Assembly (NCBI GenBank): GCA_000310025.1
Contig: FN649748.1
Span: forward strand, 3,850,889-3,865,134
DNA: 14,246 nt
Direction: 5' to 3'
DNA from: Ectocarpus siliculosus
Taxonomy: Eukaryota > Sar > Phaeophyceae > Ectocarpales > Ectocarpaceae
Shown here: positions 1-9,278 of the stretch, one piece after another
How the letters are laid out: every line of letters starts with the position of its first letter
Position numbering within the stretch: the stretch's first letter is position 1
The notes under the pieces: model-generated
What the model saw: only the letters and a program-made list of their open reading frames with translations
Told to the model about the DNA's origin: nothing
Database searches by the model: none
Position numbers and translations under genes: made by a program

Positions 1-855
1 GGCGGTGGTGGTAACGCTCTCTGCTCGTGGCGGTGGCGGCGAAGGCTGGGTCGGTGGTGGTATTGGCGGGAACACGGTTGGTCGGAGCGTTTCGCGAGGC
101 GGGCGGTGCCCCGCCGGCACCGCCAAGCGCCGGCACGCTACGGCCACCGGGCGGCCGCGGCGGCGGCGGCGAGCGGCTGCCGCTGTCGGACACGCTCTCT
201 GCCCTCGCACCCCACGCCGCCGCGGAGAGGGAGTTCAGTCGCCGTAACGCCATCTTCTTCCTGCCCATGCGTGGAACACTGCCCGGGGGCTGCATGCTTG
301 GGCCCTGGCTGGTGTTCATCCTCATGAACCCCCTCACCCTCGCCGTGCCGTTACTAGCCGCAGGGCTGCTACTATCCGCCGGCCCCGCGTCGTGACTCAG
401 GTAGCGCATCAGCTTCCTTCCCCTTCTGGGGGTGCGCGTGGGGGGAGCCACGCCGACCGCGGCGGCATTTGCGAGCGCCAACAGGGCCTGAGTGCCGGGC
501 TGCTGGTCGCCGCCGCCGCCGCCGCCGCCATCGCCCCTCGCCGACATATTCACCGCCGCCGTCTCCGCCGCCGCCGCCGCCGCCTCCGCCATTACCACAA
601 GCTTCTTCGCCTTGCGGGTCACCCCCGCGGTGCCGGGTGGGGTGAGCCTGTCGGGGTTGGCGCCGCCACCACCGCGAGGGTGTGCCGGGGTCTTGGGAGG
701 CGGGCCCGCGTCGCCGCCCGCCCCGCTGGCGGAACCACGAGGGCTCATCGGTGGCCGAGAGCCTGCCGCCGCTGCATCATCGCCACCGCTGTTACCACCA
801 GCGCCAGATTCCATTCTGCTGGGGCTCATGCTCTGCCGTCCGAAGGTCCAGACAC
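1..855 (-). CDS. Exon 7 of the EF-hand gene (low-complexity basic tail, continues past the left edge)
   Basis: This minus-strand frame is free of stops from 988 to the window edge, while both other minus frames are interrupted many times. It reads VWTFGRQSMSPSRMESGAGG, then alternates Gly/Ala runs with basic segments (VTRKAKKLVVMAEA, RTPRRGRKLMRYLSHD, RMGRKKMALRRLNSLS) and Pro-rich stretches. S/T-P and R-x-x-S sites suggest a phosphorylated, disordered tail. No known domain is visible in the part seen. Confidence 0.65.
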
Positions 856-3800
856 CTGCGGCGGCGGCGGCGGCGGCGGCAGCGGCAGCGGCAGTACGGA
901 GGGCTCGGGGTGGAGGAGGGTACAGTCGAGCGTCAAGCCGGGGGTGGCGACGCTCCCGCTCTGCCCGCGGCGGAGCGCCGGTCATAGCTTAACCCGGATG
1001 CGGACGCGCGTCCTGCGCCTGCTCCTGCCCGTGGTGATCAGGAGTCGGCGGGATGTATTCTCTCCCTCCGTCTTTCCGAACCCCGCCGCCGCCGCCGCCG
1101 CCCTTCCCGCCGTCAGCTCTCCTGAGCTCGTCTTCCCCCCAAGTTCGCCCCAAACCGGACGCTCCCGGCTTCGGGGTCTTCAACGGCTCCTCGCCCCCCC
1201 ACCCCCTTCCCTTCGCAGTAGCCGTCGACCCCCCCCCCTCTCCGCCCCCCGCAGGCCCTCCCGCCGCGTTGAAGAACCCCCTAGGCATGGGGCTCCTCGC
1301 CGCGGGCCCCCTGAGCCCATGCCCTACCAGGGGCGAACGCAGCAGGTTACCGTACGAGGTATTCCGACTCAAGGTTCGCGACGGTGTCATCAAACCCATG
1401 GGAGGCTGCTGCTGCTCACCGCCGCCCCCGCCCCCGATGGAGCTTAAAAACGTGTCCTCTCCGCCCATAGACCGCAGCCTCAACGGCGGTCCCTGCCTGC
1501 CGCCGCCGCCGCCGCCGTTGTTGCCGTTGCTGCTGCTGCTGCCGCCAACGCCACCGCCACCCATCGGAGCCGGGCGCGCAGACGCAGAGGCCGACCAGGC
1601 GGTCATGGCAGAGATAGCTGTGGCGGCGGACTTGGACTCCCGCGTCCTCCGGGGGGTGGTGAAAGGCAGAGCGGAAACGGCGCTGCTTCTGCGGGGAGAA
1701 TCGAACGTCAACAGGGTTTCGCACGTTGAACGACGTGCCCTGCGACAACAAAGAGAGGGAAAAAGCACGGGGGCCGGGGCCGGGGGGAGGGGACGGACGC
1801 GGGAAGACGCTTTAGGTTTATTAGGCAAGCGTTTGTGGTGGAAGGTCACGGCGGCGCGGTGGACATCGAAGCTGCGCCACCGATTGGCAAGCTCACACTG
1901 CTCGCTGAAACTACAGCGGCAGAGTACGAGAGTGCTTCGAAAAGCCAGACACAAGGTAGGTAAAACAACCTCAAGAATCGATCTCATACACCATTTCCGA
2001 TTGACTCAACACCTAATTCTTGCGGTGCGCCTGGTGCGACGAGAGACGGAAGAGCGCGCGACGGGGACGGGCTGCACTACCGGACAGACATCCATCCTTC
2101 ACGAAACCCCTCCGGAAAATCGACCAACCGACTGACAAACAAAAAAACATCAAAATGGTGTGGATGCTACCGGCTCTAGCTGGGCAAAGAGAAAACGGAG
2201 AAAAAATCCTGCATTTTAATTGAAGTGAGGGTTTGATTTTCACAAAAATCTACAAGTAGACTATTCCTTCAGCCCTTAACCACTCCTCAACAGTACACCA
2301 AAGTATTCCCTGTTGCTTTCCCCACTGCTGACGAAACACGGAGCGAGCAAGGGTTGCGCCATTCAAGAGCTGCTCAAGAAACGACAGCGCGGTCAGCAGA
2401 GGCGTACCACACGTAAAACACGGAGGGTTGGCGTACAGTATCTATCAGAGCCGGGCTTACGATGGGGATGTTGCCAAGGAGAAGTGTGCGTCCGAAGGGA
2501 AAGCTCCTTGCAACAGAGCTTGCACCGCCGGCGTGGACTGTGCCCAACGCTGGAACTGGTCAAAAGTCAGCGATTTGTCCTGGACCCCAAAGCGGACCAA
2601 AGCGGAAGGCGGGGGCGAGATGGGATTCGGGGTAAATGCTCAGTTCACACTTCCAGACCACCAATGACAATGACTGATCCGCCGTATGTTTTGCTCAAAG
2701 AAAAACCGCGATATACCGTATTATTGACGCCTGAGGGATTTCCGACGCATCATCCAGTACACACTCCTTGTACCCGAGCCTCTCAGTCCCCATGTCGCCA
2801 TCGCAAGCGTTTCACCCCGCAAAAACCGGATACCCACAACACCCAGTAGTGGTCAATCTCGCTGCAGCAGCGGCTACAGTTTACCGGCAAGAGATAAAGA
2901 GAGAACGTTAAAGAGAAAATAGGGTTGAATGAAGACAACTGATTTTCGCGTGCCCAGACCACGAGAAATGTAAATACTTGCACACCAGTACGGTTCAAGA
3001 GAAGCCCGCATATGACAGAGAGGTTTGTTCGCTTGTCTCAACCCTTCCTTAAACCGTAGCCGCTACTGCTATACGATATAATACTCACGCTGCCTTCGCC
3101 AAACTCCCGGAGGGCCTGATCCGCGATACCCTCGTTCGTGAACATTGACCTCGGCCCCTTATCCGCGGTGGGCGTGACATAACCCCCCGCCAAACTCGCG
3201 CCCCCTCCCCCACGCCTCCTCCCTCGAGAAGACGACATCGAGGGCGGCGCACCATCGTCCGCCCCCCCGCCGAAAAAGTCATCCCCACGGCTGAAGTTTC
3301 CAACACGAGGCGTCGTCCTGGCCAGGGCGGGGTCTAGGCCGCCCCCCGTGGTCTTGCTTTCGCCATCCAGGGTGAGGGAGCCCCAGCTAAGAGAAGACCT
3401 GTCTACCGGTTCTATGCCCATGTTCAGGAGCGTGCGAGGCACCTGGTTGAGCATCAGCAAGAGCTCGTCCCTGCCGATCAAGCCGTCCTGAGGGATAGAA
3501 AGAACAAACGGTGGCACTTGTTGTGAGGCAAAAGAAGGCGCGGCGCAATCGCAGTTTCCTTGACATGGTACAGTAGGTCACACGAGGAGCCACGAACCTT
3601 TTTCGAGGTACATGCGTCGTTGAAACGACTATAATAAGGAGCGTGTTGTTTTCCGTGTGATTGATTTTGCTGTATCCACCAGTCTGCTCATTGCTCCGCG
3701 AGCTACGCGTCACGGGACCCCCCCCCCCCCCCGACACACACACCCTGACTCCCGGCCGTGTTTCAAGGAAGACCAACGGCAAGAAAAGGCGAAAACATCA

Positions 3801-5371
3801 ACAAGACAGCCGCTTACAAAAACCATGGCAACCGCTCAGGTTGGCAAGACAGCAGCAGGGTGGAAAACGTAGGGTCGGAACTCGTAACAAAAACTGCAAG
3901 AAACCAGACAGCGCAAAATGACACAAAAAAAATCCCAGTCAAGTTTCTTTCGCATGGCGCCTCTTCCGTCGCGAACATGCAAAGAGCACACAAACCCTCT
4001 GCAAACCTTGGGATAGCCACGAGAAGCTGCACCAAGCGAGGCTACGTCACGCTAAGCCAAACGCAAGCCCTATCCAGGGACGCGGAACAAAACAACACCG
4101 GGAATTGTCAGACCAACACCACCGACAAGCCTCGCCAACACAAGGCCAATGCCCTCTCCCCCCCAACAGACACAGGGATCGACAAAATGCCAAGCAAGCG
4201 CTACAATAGCGGCTGGCCTCTCCTGCACTGACTTCGCGAGTTTATGAGGAAGTACAAGAGGGAGGGGGTTCGCAGACTGTATTCCCTAACCCCAACCCAA
4301 CTTCCCCGATTGTATGCTTTATCCAACATGTTTAGTTACGTAAATTCACCTCGTTCATGTCGTATACCCCGAAGAGGAACTGCATCTTCTCTTCCAGGGT
4401 CCCTCGGCAGCACACCGCCAGTCCGACCACAAAGTCATCGAAGGATATTCGCCCCGACTTGTTGCTATCCAGAGCGTGGAACAAGCGGTCTGTACCGCGG
4501 GTGGCACACACGGAACGACGGAAAACACGATGCGGAACGACCCGTGCAACGACAGTGAGGAACATACGGAACGACCCGCCGCGCGGGATGTATGTACATG
4601 CGCACACAAATCACATGCACGATCGGTTGGCTAGCGTTGCCCACGCTCCTCTTGGAGGTATCTACGACGCCGACTTCTAATTTTTCGTTCATCAAACAAA
4701 TTCTGCTGATACTGGTGGTGTAGTGAGGAAATTATCTTCCAGAATGCCGGGGACATTCACGCCCAGAAACAACTTCTCTTTAACGGTGAAAAAAAAGTAT
4801 CCAGGTTTTACCCTCCCTGCCGTGTGACCCCGGCGGCTGGTGCGTGAAGCATGTAGTAAAGATTACCGCACGGTGTAACAATCACTGACGCCCAGAAAAG
4901 ATCGACCGAAGCACACACAGACCGATACGTGCTTACACACATGCATACCACATGCCACGACGTCGTATACGTCCTTGCACTGCACGTATGCATACCACAT
5001 ACGAGGGAGAATCAAAAACTACGACACGCCACATAAAACAGTACAAGATCAAGTAACGGCGATTCCCAATCAAAACTCCGAAGTACCACAGACCATGCAA
5101 CATGTCTTCCGCCATCACAATATCAAGGAACGCAAATTCCGAAATATTTCCAGTAGTGTACCATAAAGCGCGATTCTTGGCGTACGTACCTCCAACGAGC
5201 CCGGGTACGGGAAAGTTCTGCAGAAATGTGGCCTTGTCGATAGACTCTCCGCCCTTGTCTCCCTTGGACAGTCCCGCTAGGTCCTTGTACGTCAGGCTGA
5301 TCACGTGCAGCTCGACATCGTCGCTGAAGGGAACAAACGCGTGGTGGGAAAACACACACAAACACAAACAC

Positions 5372-5406
<35 letters not shown>

Positions 5407-8400
5407 GTCAGCCGGTTACAGCGGTCGATGCCAACAAGAAAATACACACACAAAACACGTATGCCCCAGGCGTTTGCTGCGGCAAACATGCTCCCAAAGA
5501 CCGAGTGGTCTGCTGCTTGTGGGTGGGGATAGCAGTATGACTAGATTCCTCCACGGGTCGTCAGGCTGTCGTATGCGTCCACTATGATTACATGCGGCGA
5601 ATCGAAATTCCTGATGAAATCAACACTGAGGGCTGGTGCGGTGAAAAGGGGTTTTGAGGTCGAGGCATCTGGAGGAAGGCTTTGTGCAGCAAAGAGAGCA
5701 CGCGGAAGAGGATACAACATCACATGGTACCATGTAGCGCAAGTGTGTCCACAAACACTCGGCAATTTGACAACTTGAATCGAGCAAAAGCAAACACAAG
5801 ACGAGACTCCAGGTTTCCCGTCGCATTTCGTGTTCCTACTCCCGTGCCGAAGGGGCATCATTTGAGGTATTTCACGTCTCCGCTTCACTGGGGATGTCGG
5901 GTTGTATTCCCAAAATCAGAAGGGCGCGTCACTGTTGAACAGGGAAAAGCAATGTGTGCCTTTAAACAAAGGTTGCACTACTGCTGTACACCACAGATGG
6001 CGACAAGCAGACAGGCAGCCACACGATGGCCACACACAAAACACCCTTGTCGCAGCAGCAGTACTTTCATGCTGCTGCCTTTTGAGTGACAAGGACCGTA
6101 TTCGCGGCCCTGGTTCGGGTGATATGTGTGAGGCAACGGGTCGCAAGCTCTTCCCTCGCCTTCGATCACGTTTCGCCTCTAAATTACCATCAGCAAAGAA
6201 AGACAACCGAACACATGCCGCGGTTCGGTGTGGTTCGTTGGTTTGTTCGAGTCGAATAAACGTCAGCTGCGTCAGTTGTTGAGCGTGGGAAACGCGAAAC
6301 GTCATACCGCAGCAGGCAGTCAGCTGTGAGGTGGTGCTACTGCCTGCTTTATCTTCATCTTGCATCACCCCTTGTTGACCCTGCCGCGCTCCCGTAAGCC
6401 CACTCCGGAGAATACTTGTGTAACACAAAAATACGCGGAACTCGACAACGGGAATGAACAAAATATGTCCGTTAAATCTGAGACTCTTGGCATTCAGGAC
6501 TGGTTCCAGGTATACAGCTGCTATACATTGAAAGTAACCATTTTCGAAACCAGTAAAGTCAACCTCCAGAGTTCGAAACTCGTGTATTGGTTATTCAATG
6601 AAGTAGCTGTGTAATGTAGCCCCACAAGTCGCGCTCGATTGTTCGGGTGTTCCAACACTAAACAATAAGAGGGAAGGTCATGTTGGGAGGGGAGATTTTC
6701 GAGTACGTACGCGGAGCATTTCGCATTCAAGGTTTGCATGACTCCAGAGCTCTGTGCAAAGGAGCTTGGGACACGCACATAGTAGTAGACCCAATCAACA
6801 TGGGGGGTCGAGCTCCCCTCTCCATCTCCGCCCTAAAGTGCAACCCCGGTGATAAAACTCCTCAGATAAGACATTGTAAGATGCTCCGTCTTGTGGGTTG
6901 GACTGAACAAGATAGTGAGTAGCACTGAACAAGGTAGCTATTACGCCAGGTGTGCTCGGTGTTGAGGCCCGAACGGATAGCGCAAGGCGCGCATGTGTGC
7001 GTATGTTTGGCTCTTTGTTGATGGCACCGGCCGCGCAAACCGGGCCATGTATATGTCCCATCGTGCCTGGCGGCAGAGTAGCCTTACACACCGTTCGGTG
7101 TACATGTTTTAGCCCTGACGTGTCTATCGGCCGGGGTGATTGGTGAGAGCAAAACACAAACATACCGCCAGGAGCCAAGAGAGGCAATTTAGGTACTACA
7201 GGGAAGTGCCGCCAATTGTAGGTCCGTCTGTTGCTGGGCCTGTTGGGGGATGTACATATAAGCGTATGGATAGCGCCCGTATTTCCGACCGGAATAATAC
7301 TGCTTGATTCGTATTCTTCGAGAGCAGCGAGCGGCCGGAGGGACACCATTATACCACAGACGGGTGTACGCGTGTGGATGCAGCATCGACATCTTCCCCG
7401 GCAATGCAGCAGGCACTGCTTCGGAACCGTTGCAACTACTTAGTCTTGTTATGATACTAGGACGTCCTTCAGATGACTAAAAGGCGAGAGAACAAACAAA
7501 GAATAGATCGAAAAAATAACGCACACGCCCCGAGCAGATTTTCATGCTTTGTGGAGGGAGGGAGCTGCTTCCGTTCCATTCGGTTTTCCTCCCCTCACTG
7601 AAAAGACTCCACCACATCCCGGTCGACTGTGGGTATATCTCGAATGGGTACAAGTAGTCTCTCTGCGTGTGCATTTATTCCGATGTGTTTTCGCCGAAGT
7701 TACAGAAAAAGCGCTTCTGCGACCAAGATTCAAAATACACGTGCGATGGGCGGGCGCTCTCCCGCCTGCCTCCAGCCGCCCGCGATGGGTTCAGTCAAAG
7801 GGCTGTCAGCTTTGAGGGTGGAACTGCAACCAACAAGCAATTCCCAAAAAGCAGCACCGTTGTTTTTGTAGGCACACACAGCAAGCAGCAGCAGCTTCCA
7901 TCATTTTCCTCACTCCTCTCTCACATACAAGTATCACAATACAAATACTTTCAGAATCGAGTTCCGCAGCAACATTTCGCGTCGTTTTCTCTGGGGCGGC
8001 TGCGGCCCTTGCGATTTGCCGGAAAAGTGCCGAAAAGACAACAAAAAAAAACAACTGTAGTACAGATACCACCAGTACATGTCCATGACCCGTGAGCCCG
8101 TCGCCAGTGGGGGCGAGACAGACAGACAGACAGCAGTGCGCAGCGCATTGTTTCTCTTCCTGCTTACGGAAACTTGCGCTGTTCAACAGGAAAATATAGC
8201 TGGATGAGGGTGGGAGGATAGAGAGAAGCCGGACGAGGGAGGGAGTTGCGCCACACCTATTTTGTACGCATCTTTCTGAGGTTTGTGAAGAAAAAAAACG
8301 GTCTGCACCAACGAAGGGCGCGCGGTCACTTATCGCGTATGCAACACAAAAGTACAGTAGTCTGCTGGTGCGGATGCTGAAAACAAGTCGATTTATGTGA

Positions 8401-8761
8401 GAGTTTTGGGGAACAGAAACCGGGAGCGACAGAGGGGGAGGGGGAAGGGGCGAACCAAAAAAGGGTCTCGCACGCGTCAGGTTTGTTGCACCCTTACGAC
8501 AGCTGCTGTGGGTCGGTCGGGGTATTTATTGCTCGTGTTTGGACAGCATCAGATTATAATTTGAATATATAGGTAAATGCAAGAAGGCTCGATCAACAAC
8601 ACAGGTACTGCTGTCATCACACTGCTGTTGATGATGTCGCACGAACCCAAGGGCCGAGTACACACATGCCTAGAGTTCGCCACACACACTTACAACTTCG
8701 TGCCCGCCAAGCGCCCTTCCTTCGTCAACGGCCTCCGCGCTTTGCTCCCGGAAGCTCCCAT
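1..8761 (-). CDS. EF-hand calcium-sensor-like protein with long low-complexity tail, spliced, C-terminus outside the window
   Basis: Seven coding exons join on the minus strand: 8761-8694, 5323-5190, 4489-4350, 3487-3089, 2579-2461, 1739-994 and 855-1. Introns have GT-AG ends and codon phase matches at every junction. The start follows an in-frame TAG 15 nt upstream and has A at -3. Visible domains are an MGASGSKARR N-terminus (Gly2, Ser6: N-myristoylation type), a degenerate EF-like segment at about residues 36-55, a canonical EF loop D75-D86 (DSNKSGRISFDD), a canonical EF loop D111-E122 (DMNEDGLIGRDE), a Gly/Ser/Arg insertion at about 140-225, and a degenerate last EF-hand (LTFDQFQRWAQ, about 251-261). 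After about residue 285 comes more than 530 residues of Gly/Pro/Ser/Ala-rich tail with basic patches and many S/T-P sites. The module resembles NCS, CHP and USP32 N-terminal EF-hands; GLAVCCRGTLEEK is typical of that group. No catalytic domain is visible, so the C-terminal identity is unknown. Inferred role: membrane-associated Ca2+-responsive adaptor or enzyme. Confidence 0.75.
508..1551. repeat. Cluster of GCC/CGG-type triplet repeats
   Basis: Near-perfect triplet tracts lie at 508-529, 565-584, 858-880, 1084-1101 and 1498-1517, followed by a (CTG)n-like stretch to about 1540. On the minus strand most encode poly-Gly within the tail of the EF-hand gene; the 858-880 tract lies at the putative end of intron 6. 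C-rich homopolymer runs also occur at 1195-1240. Confidence 0.85.
856..993 (-). other. Probable short intron 6, or alternative stop of the EF-hand gene
   Basis: GTTAAG (993) to GCCGCCGCAG (856) is 138 bp, a multiple of three, and its only in-frame stop is the TAA at 991-989. Removing it restores phase (G|GT). If it is not spliced, the protein ends at ARPHPG. The segment would otherwise read as Ala/Pro/Arg-rich protein, so the call is uncertain. Confidence 0.45.
994..1739 (-). CDS. Exon 6 of the EF-hand gene (Gly/Ser/Pro-rich tail)
   Basis: It enters with one base G completing Ser287 (TC|G), then reads ARRSTCETLLTFDSPRRSSA and continues for 248 codons. There are several poly-Gly runs, poly-Ser and Gln runs, and basophilic/proline-directed phosphosite-like motifs (MTPSRTLSRNTSYGN, LRSPL, ARSPM, LKTPKP). 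The composition predicts disorder. The reading frame is the only long open one here on this strand with phase agreement. The end at CCGG|GTTAAG is less certain, because an in-frame TAA lies at 991-989. Confidence 0.75.
1740..2460 (-). other. Intron 5 of the EF-hand gene (721 bp)
   Basis: Bounded by GTAAGC and a strong pyrimidine tract TTTTTCCCTCTCTTTGTTG before TCGCAG. No independent gene was seen. Confidence 0.7.
2461..2579 (-). CDS. Exon 5 of the EF-hand gene (degenerate last EF-hand)
   Basis: The exon reads DKSLTFDQFQRWAQSTPAVQ, then ALLQGAFP. It matches the pattern at the end of NCS and USP32-type EF modules (loop, LTxxxFxxW, then a helix ending near LL). Joined to exon 4 the loop is GEGSDKSLTFDQ, which lacks an acidic residue at positions 1 and 12 and so probably does not bind Ca2+. 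It has phase 0 entry, a GTAAGC donor and leaves two bases (TC). Its short length hides it among longer plus-strand open frames. Confidence 0.82.
2580..3088 (-). other. Intron 4 of the EF-hand gene (509 bp)
   Basis: Bounded by GTGAGT and GGGGTCCAG. No other signal was seen. Confidence 0.7.
3089..3487 (-). CDS. Exon 4 of the EF-hand gene (rest of second EF-hand plus Gly/Arg insertion)
   Basis: It begins DGLIGRDELLLMLNQVP, which completes the canonical loop D111-E122 (D, N, D, G, I, E all in place). After LNMGIEP it enters a Gly/Ser/Arg-rich stretch (for example SSSRGRRRGGGG) of about 85 residues. It then returns to an ordered-looking helix, NEGIADQALREFGEGS. It is 399 nt, phase 0 at both ends, with donor GTGAGT. 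Confidence 0.88.
3488..4349 (-). other. Intron 3 of the EF-hand gene (862 bp)
   Basis: Bounded by GTGAAT and CTATCCCTCAG. A run of 15 C on the plus strand (3718-3732) is a G15 tract in the transcript. The plus strand here is A-rich and gives a 157-codon open frame (3758-4231) with no domain signal; I treat it as chance. Confidence 0.75.
4350..4489 (-). CDS. Exon 3 of the EF-hand gene (first canonical EF-hand)
   Basis: It starts RLFHALDSNKSGRISFDDF. The EF loop has D75, N77, S79, the conserved Gly80 and Ile82, with Asp rather than Glu at position 12, which often changes Ca2+/Mg2+ preference. It continues GLAVCCRGTLEEKMQFLF and ends YDMNE at donor GAG|GTGAAT. The donor cuts the second EF loop in half, between its fourth and fifth positions. 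Confidence 0.9.
4490..5189 (-). other. Intron 2 of the EF-hand gene (700 bp)
   Basis: Bounded by GTACGT and GCGGTACAG. The motif ATGCATACCACAT appears in two near-identical copies around 4940 and 4987. No coding signal was seen. Confidence 0.7.
5190..5323 (-). CDS. Exon 2 of the EF-hand gene
   Basis: It reads DDVELHVISLTYKDLAGL and on to FPVPGLVG. The acceptor is TTCCCTTCAG and the donor is GGAG|GTACGT. The segment SKGDKGGESIDKATF looks like a degenerate first EF-hand: it has the loop spacing and the Ile, but lacks the acidic ligands at positions 1 and 12. The exon enters with one base and leaves with one base, so Asp68 is split across the next intron (G|AC). Confidence 0.8.
5375..5404. repeat. 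(CGAACA)5 hexanucleotide microsatellite
   Basis: Five perfect copies, preceded by an AC-rich stretch from 5351. It lies about 50 bp upstream of the exon 2 acceptor of the EF-hand gene, so on the transcript it is a GU/U-rich run near the likely branch-point region. Confidence 0.9.
8117..8132. repeat. (GACA)4 microsatellite
   Basis: Four perfect copies of GACA inside intron 1 of the EF-hand gene. Confidence 0.85.
8694..8761 (-). CDS. Exon 1 of the EF-hand gene (MGASGSKARR N-terminus)
   Basis: This short exon reads M-G-A-S-G-S-K-A-R-R and 12 more residues, then stops at a strong donor GTAAGTG (8693-8687). It leaves two bases (TT), which exactly accept the single leading C of the exon at 5323 to make Phe23. 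MGxxxS followed by basic residues is the usual N-myristoylation signal of calcium sensors. An in-frame TAG lies 15 nt before the ATG. It is too short to show up as a long ORF. Its link to exon 2 rests on phase, donor quality and family-like N-terminus, across a 3.4-kb intron. Confidence 0.65.
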
Positions 8762-9278
8762 ATTGTCGTAACACTACGAGGGTCCCCCGACACCTTCCAA
8801 GCTCTTGCAGTAAACTAAACCCCGCCTCTTCCTATTGCAGCATGCCGTTTGTCTCTTCGGGGAGGAGAGAAGACAAAGCTTGGGAAAGACACAAAAATAG
8901 TTGGGAGGGGCGGTCGAAAAGTCCAGCAAGCCCCGTCGCCTGACCAGCGGAGGTCGACCCCCTCCGGCCCCGGTGTTAGCGCTTCCTGTTAGGGAACTCC
9001 CTCTATCTCCCTGTCGCCTTGCAACCTCGACCGCATGCGTCTGCGCAAATAGCAGATCGACGGAGAGAGTTTACAGAAAGGGGACGTGTAAAATTCTACC
9101 TCCACAGGAACAGGGGGAGCGGCACGCTAGATGAGATACTTCGGGAGGGGGTGGGGAGTATGATCACGGCGCCCCCAGTTGCCTCGCGGCATCAACCGCC
9201 CTGCTCTGTGCTGTTCCGCCTGATTTGCTCTCTGTCTATCAGCTTCACCGCCGTGCAACAAGCGCTCTCGACGGAACC
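8762..9278. promoter_or_regulatory. Shared divergent promoter and 5' leader region
   Basis: These 517 bp separate the two divergent start codons (8761 minus, 9279 plus), so both promoters and 5' UTRs must lie here or in further upstream exons. There is no clear TATA box; an A-rich CACAAAAATAG at about 8890 is the nearest candidate. The right part holds G-rich and pyrimidine-rich stretches and two small upstream ORFs of the plus-strand gene. Transcription starts cannot be placed from sequence alone. Confidence 0.6.

Larger units (their letters stand above)
5324..8693 (-). other. Intron 1 of the EF-hand gene (3370 bp), no supported gene inside
   Basis: The intron starts GTAAGTG and ends in a pyrimidine-rich CCCTTCAG. 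It is unusually long compared with the others in this gene (138-862 bp), so a small additional exon inside cannot be excluded. Open stretches exist on both strands (for example minus 5541-5888 and 6795-7349), but none shows a recognisable domain or consistent splice context. It contains a (CGAACA)5 tract at 5375-5404 and (GACA)4 at 8117-8132. Confidence 0.55.

Noticed and set aside
27-395. Plus-strand frame with a hydrophobic end (PWLVFILMNPLTLAVPLLAA)
   Set aside because: It is antisense to the open, phase-consistent exon 7 of the minus gene; the hydrophobic look comes from GC-rich complement of basic and Met/Asn codons.
1416-1751. Minus frame GTSFNVRNPVDVRFSPQ and on as the continuation
   Set aside because: It uses the same acceptor but needs phase 0, while exon 5 leaves two bases; it then degenerates into Arg/Gln runs and stops at 1416.
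392-2135. Long plus-strand frames at 392-1447 and 1053-2135
   Set aside because: They mirror the GC-rich minus exons 6 and 7. Arg/Pro-rich composition is typical of the opposite strand of Gly/Ala-coding triplets, and they run on across the minus gene's intron 5 boundary without splice support.
2313-2849. 178-codon plus frame
   Set aside because: It is antisense to exon 5 of the EF-hand gene and has no domain signal.
3758-4231. 157-codon plus frame in an A-rich stretch
   Set aside because: It lies in intron 3 of the minus gene and has Asn/Lys/Thr-rich random composition without a recognisable motif.
5541-5888. Minus frame ending VDFIRNFDSPHVIIVDAYDS as a possible extra exon
   Set aside because: It looks protein-like, but no donor with the needed phase and quality was found, and exon 1 at 8694 already joins exon 2 in phase.
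6238-6262. TTCGAGT loop resembling a tRNA T-arm
   Set aside because: The stem is only four weak pairs, and no acceptor, D or anticodon arms surround it.
6795-7349. 184-codon minus frame inside intron 1
   Set aside because: No domain, no splice context, and no low-complexity or conserved pattern.
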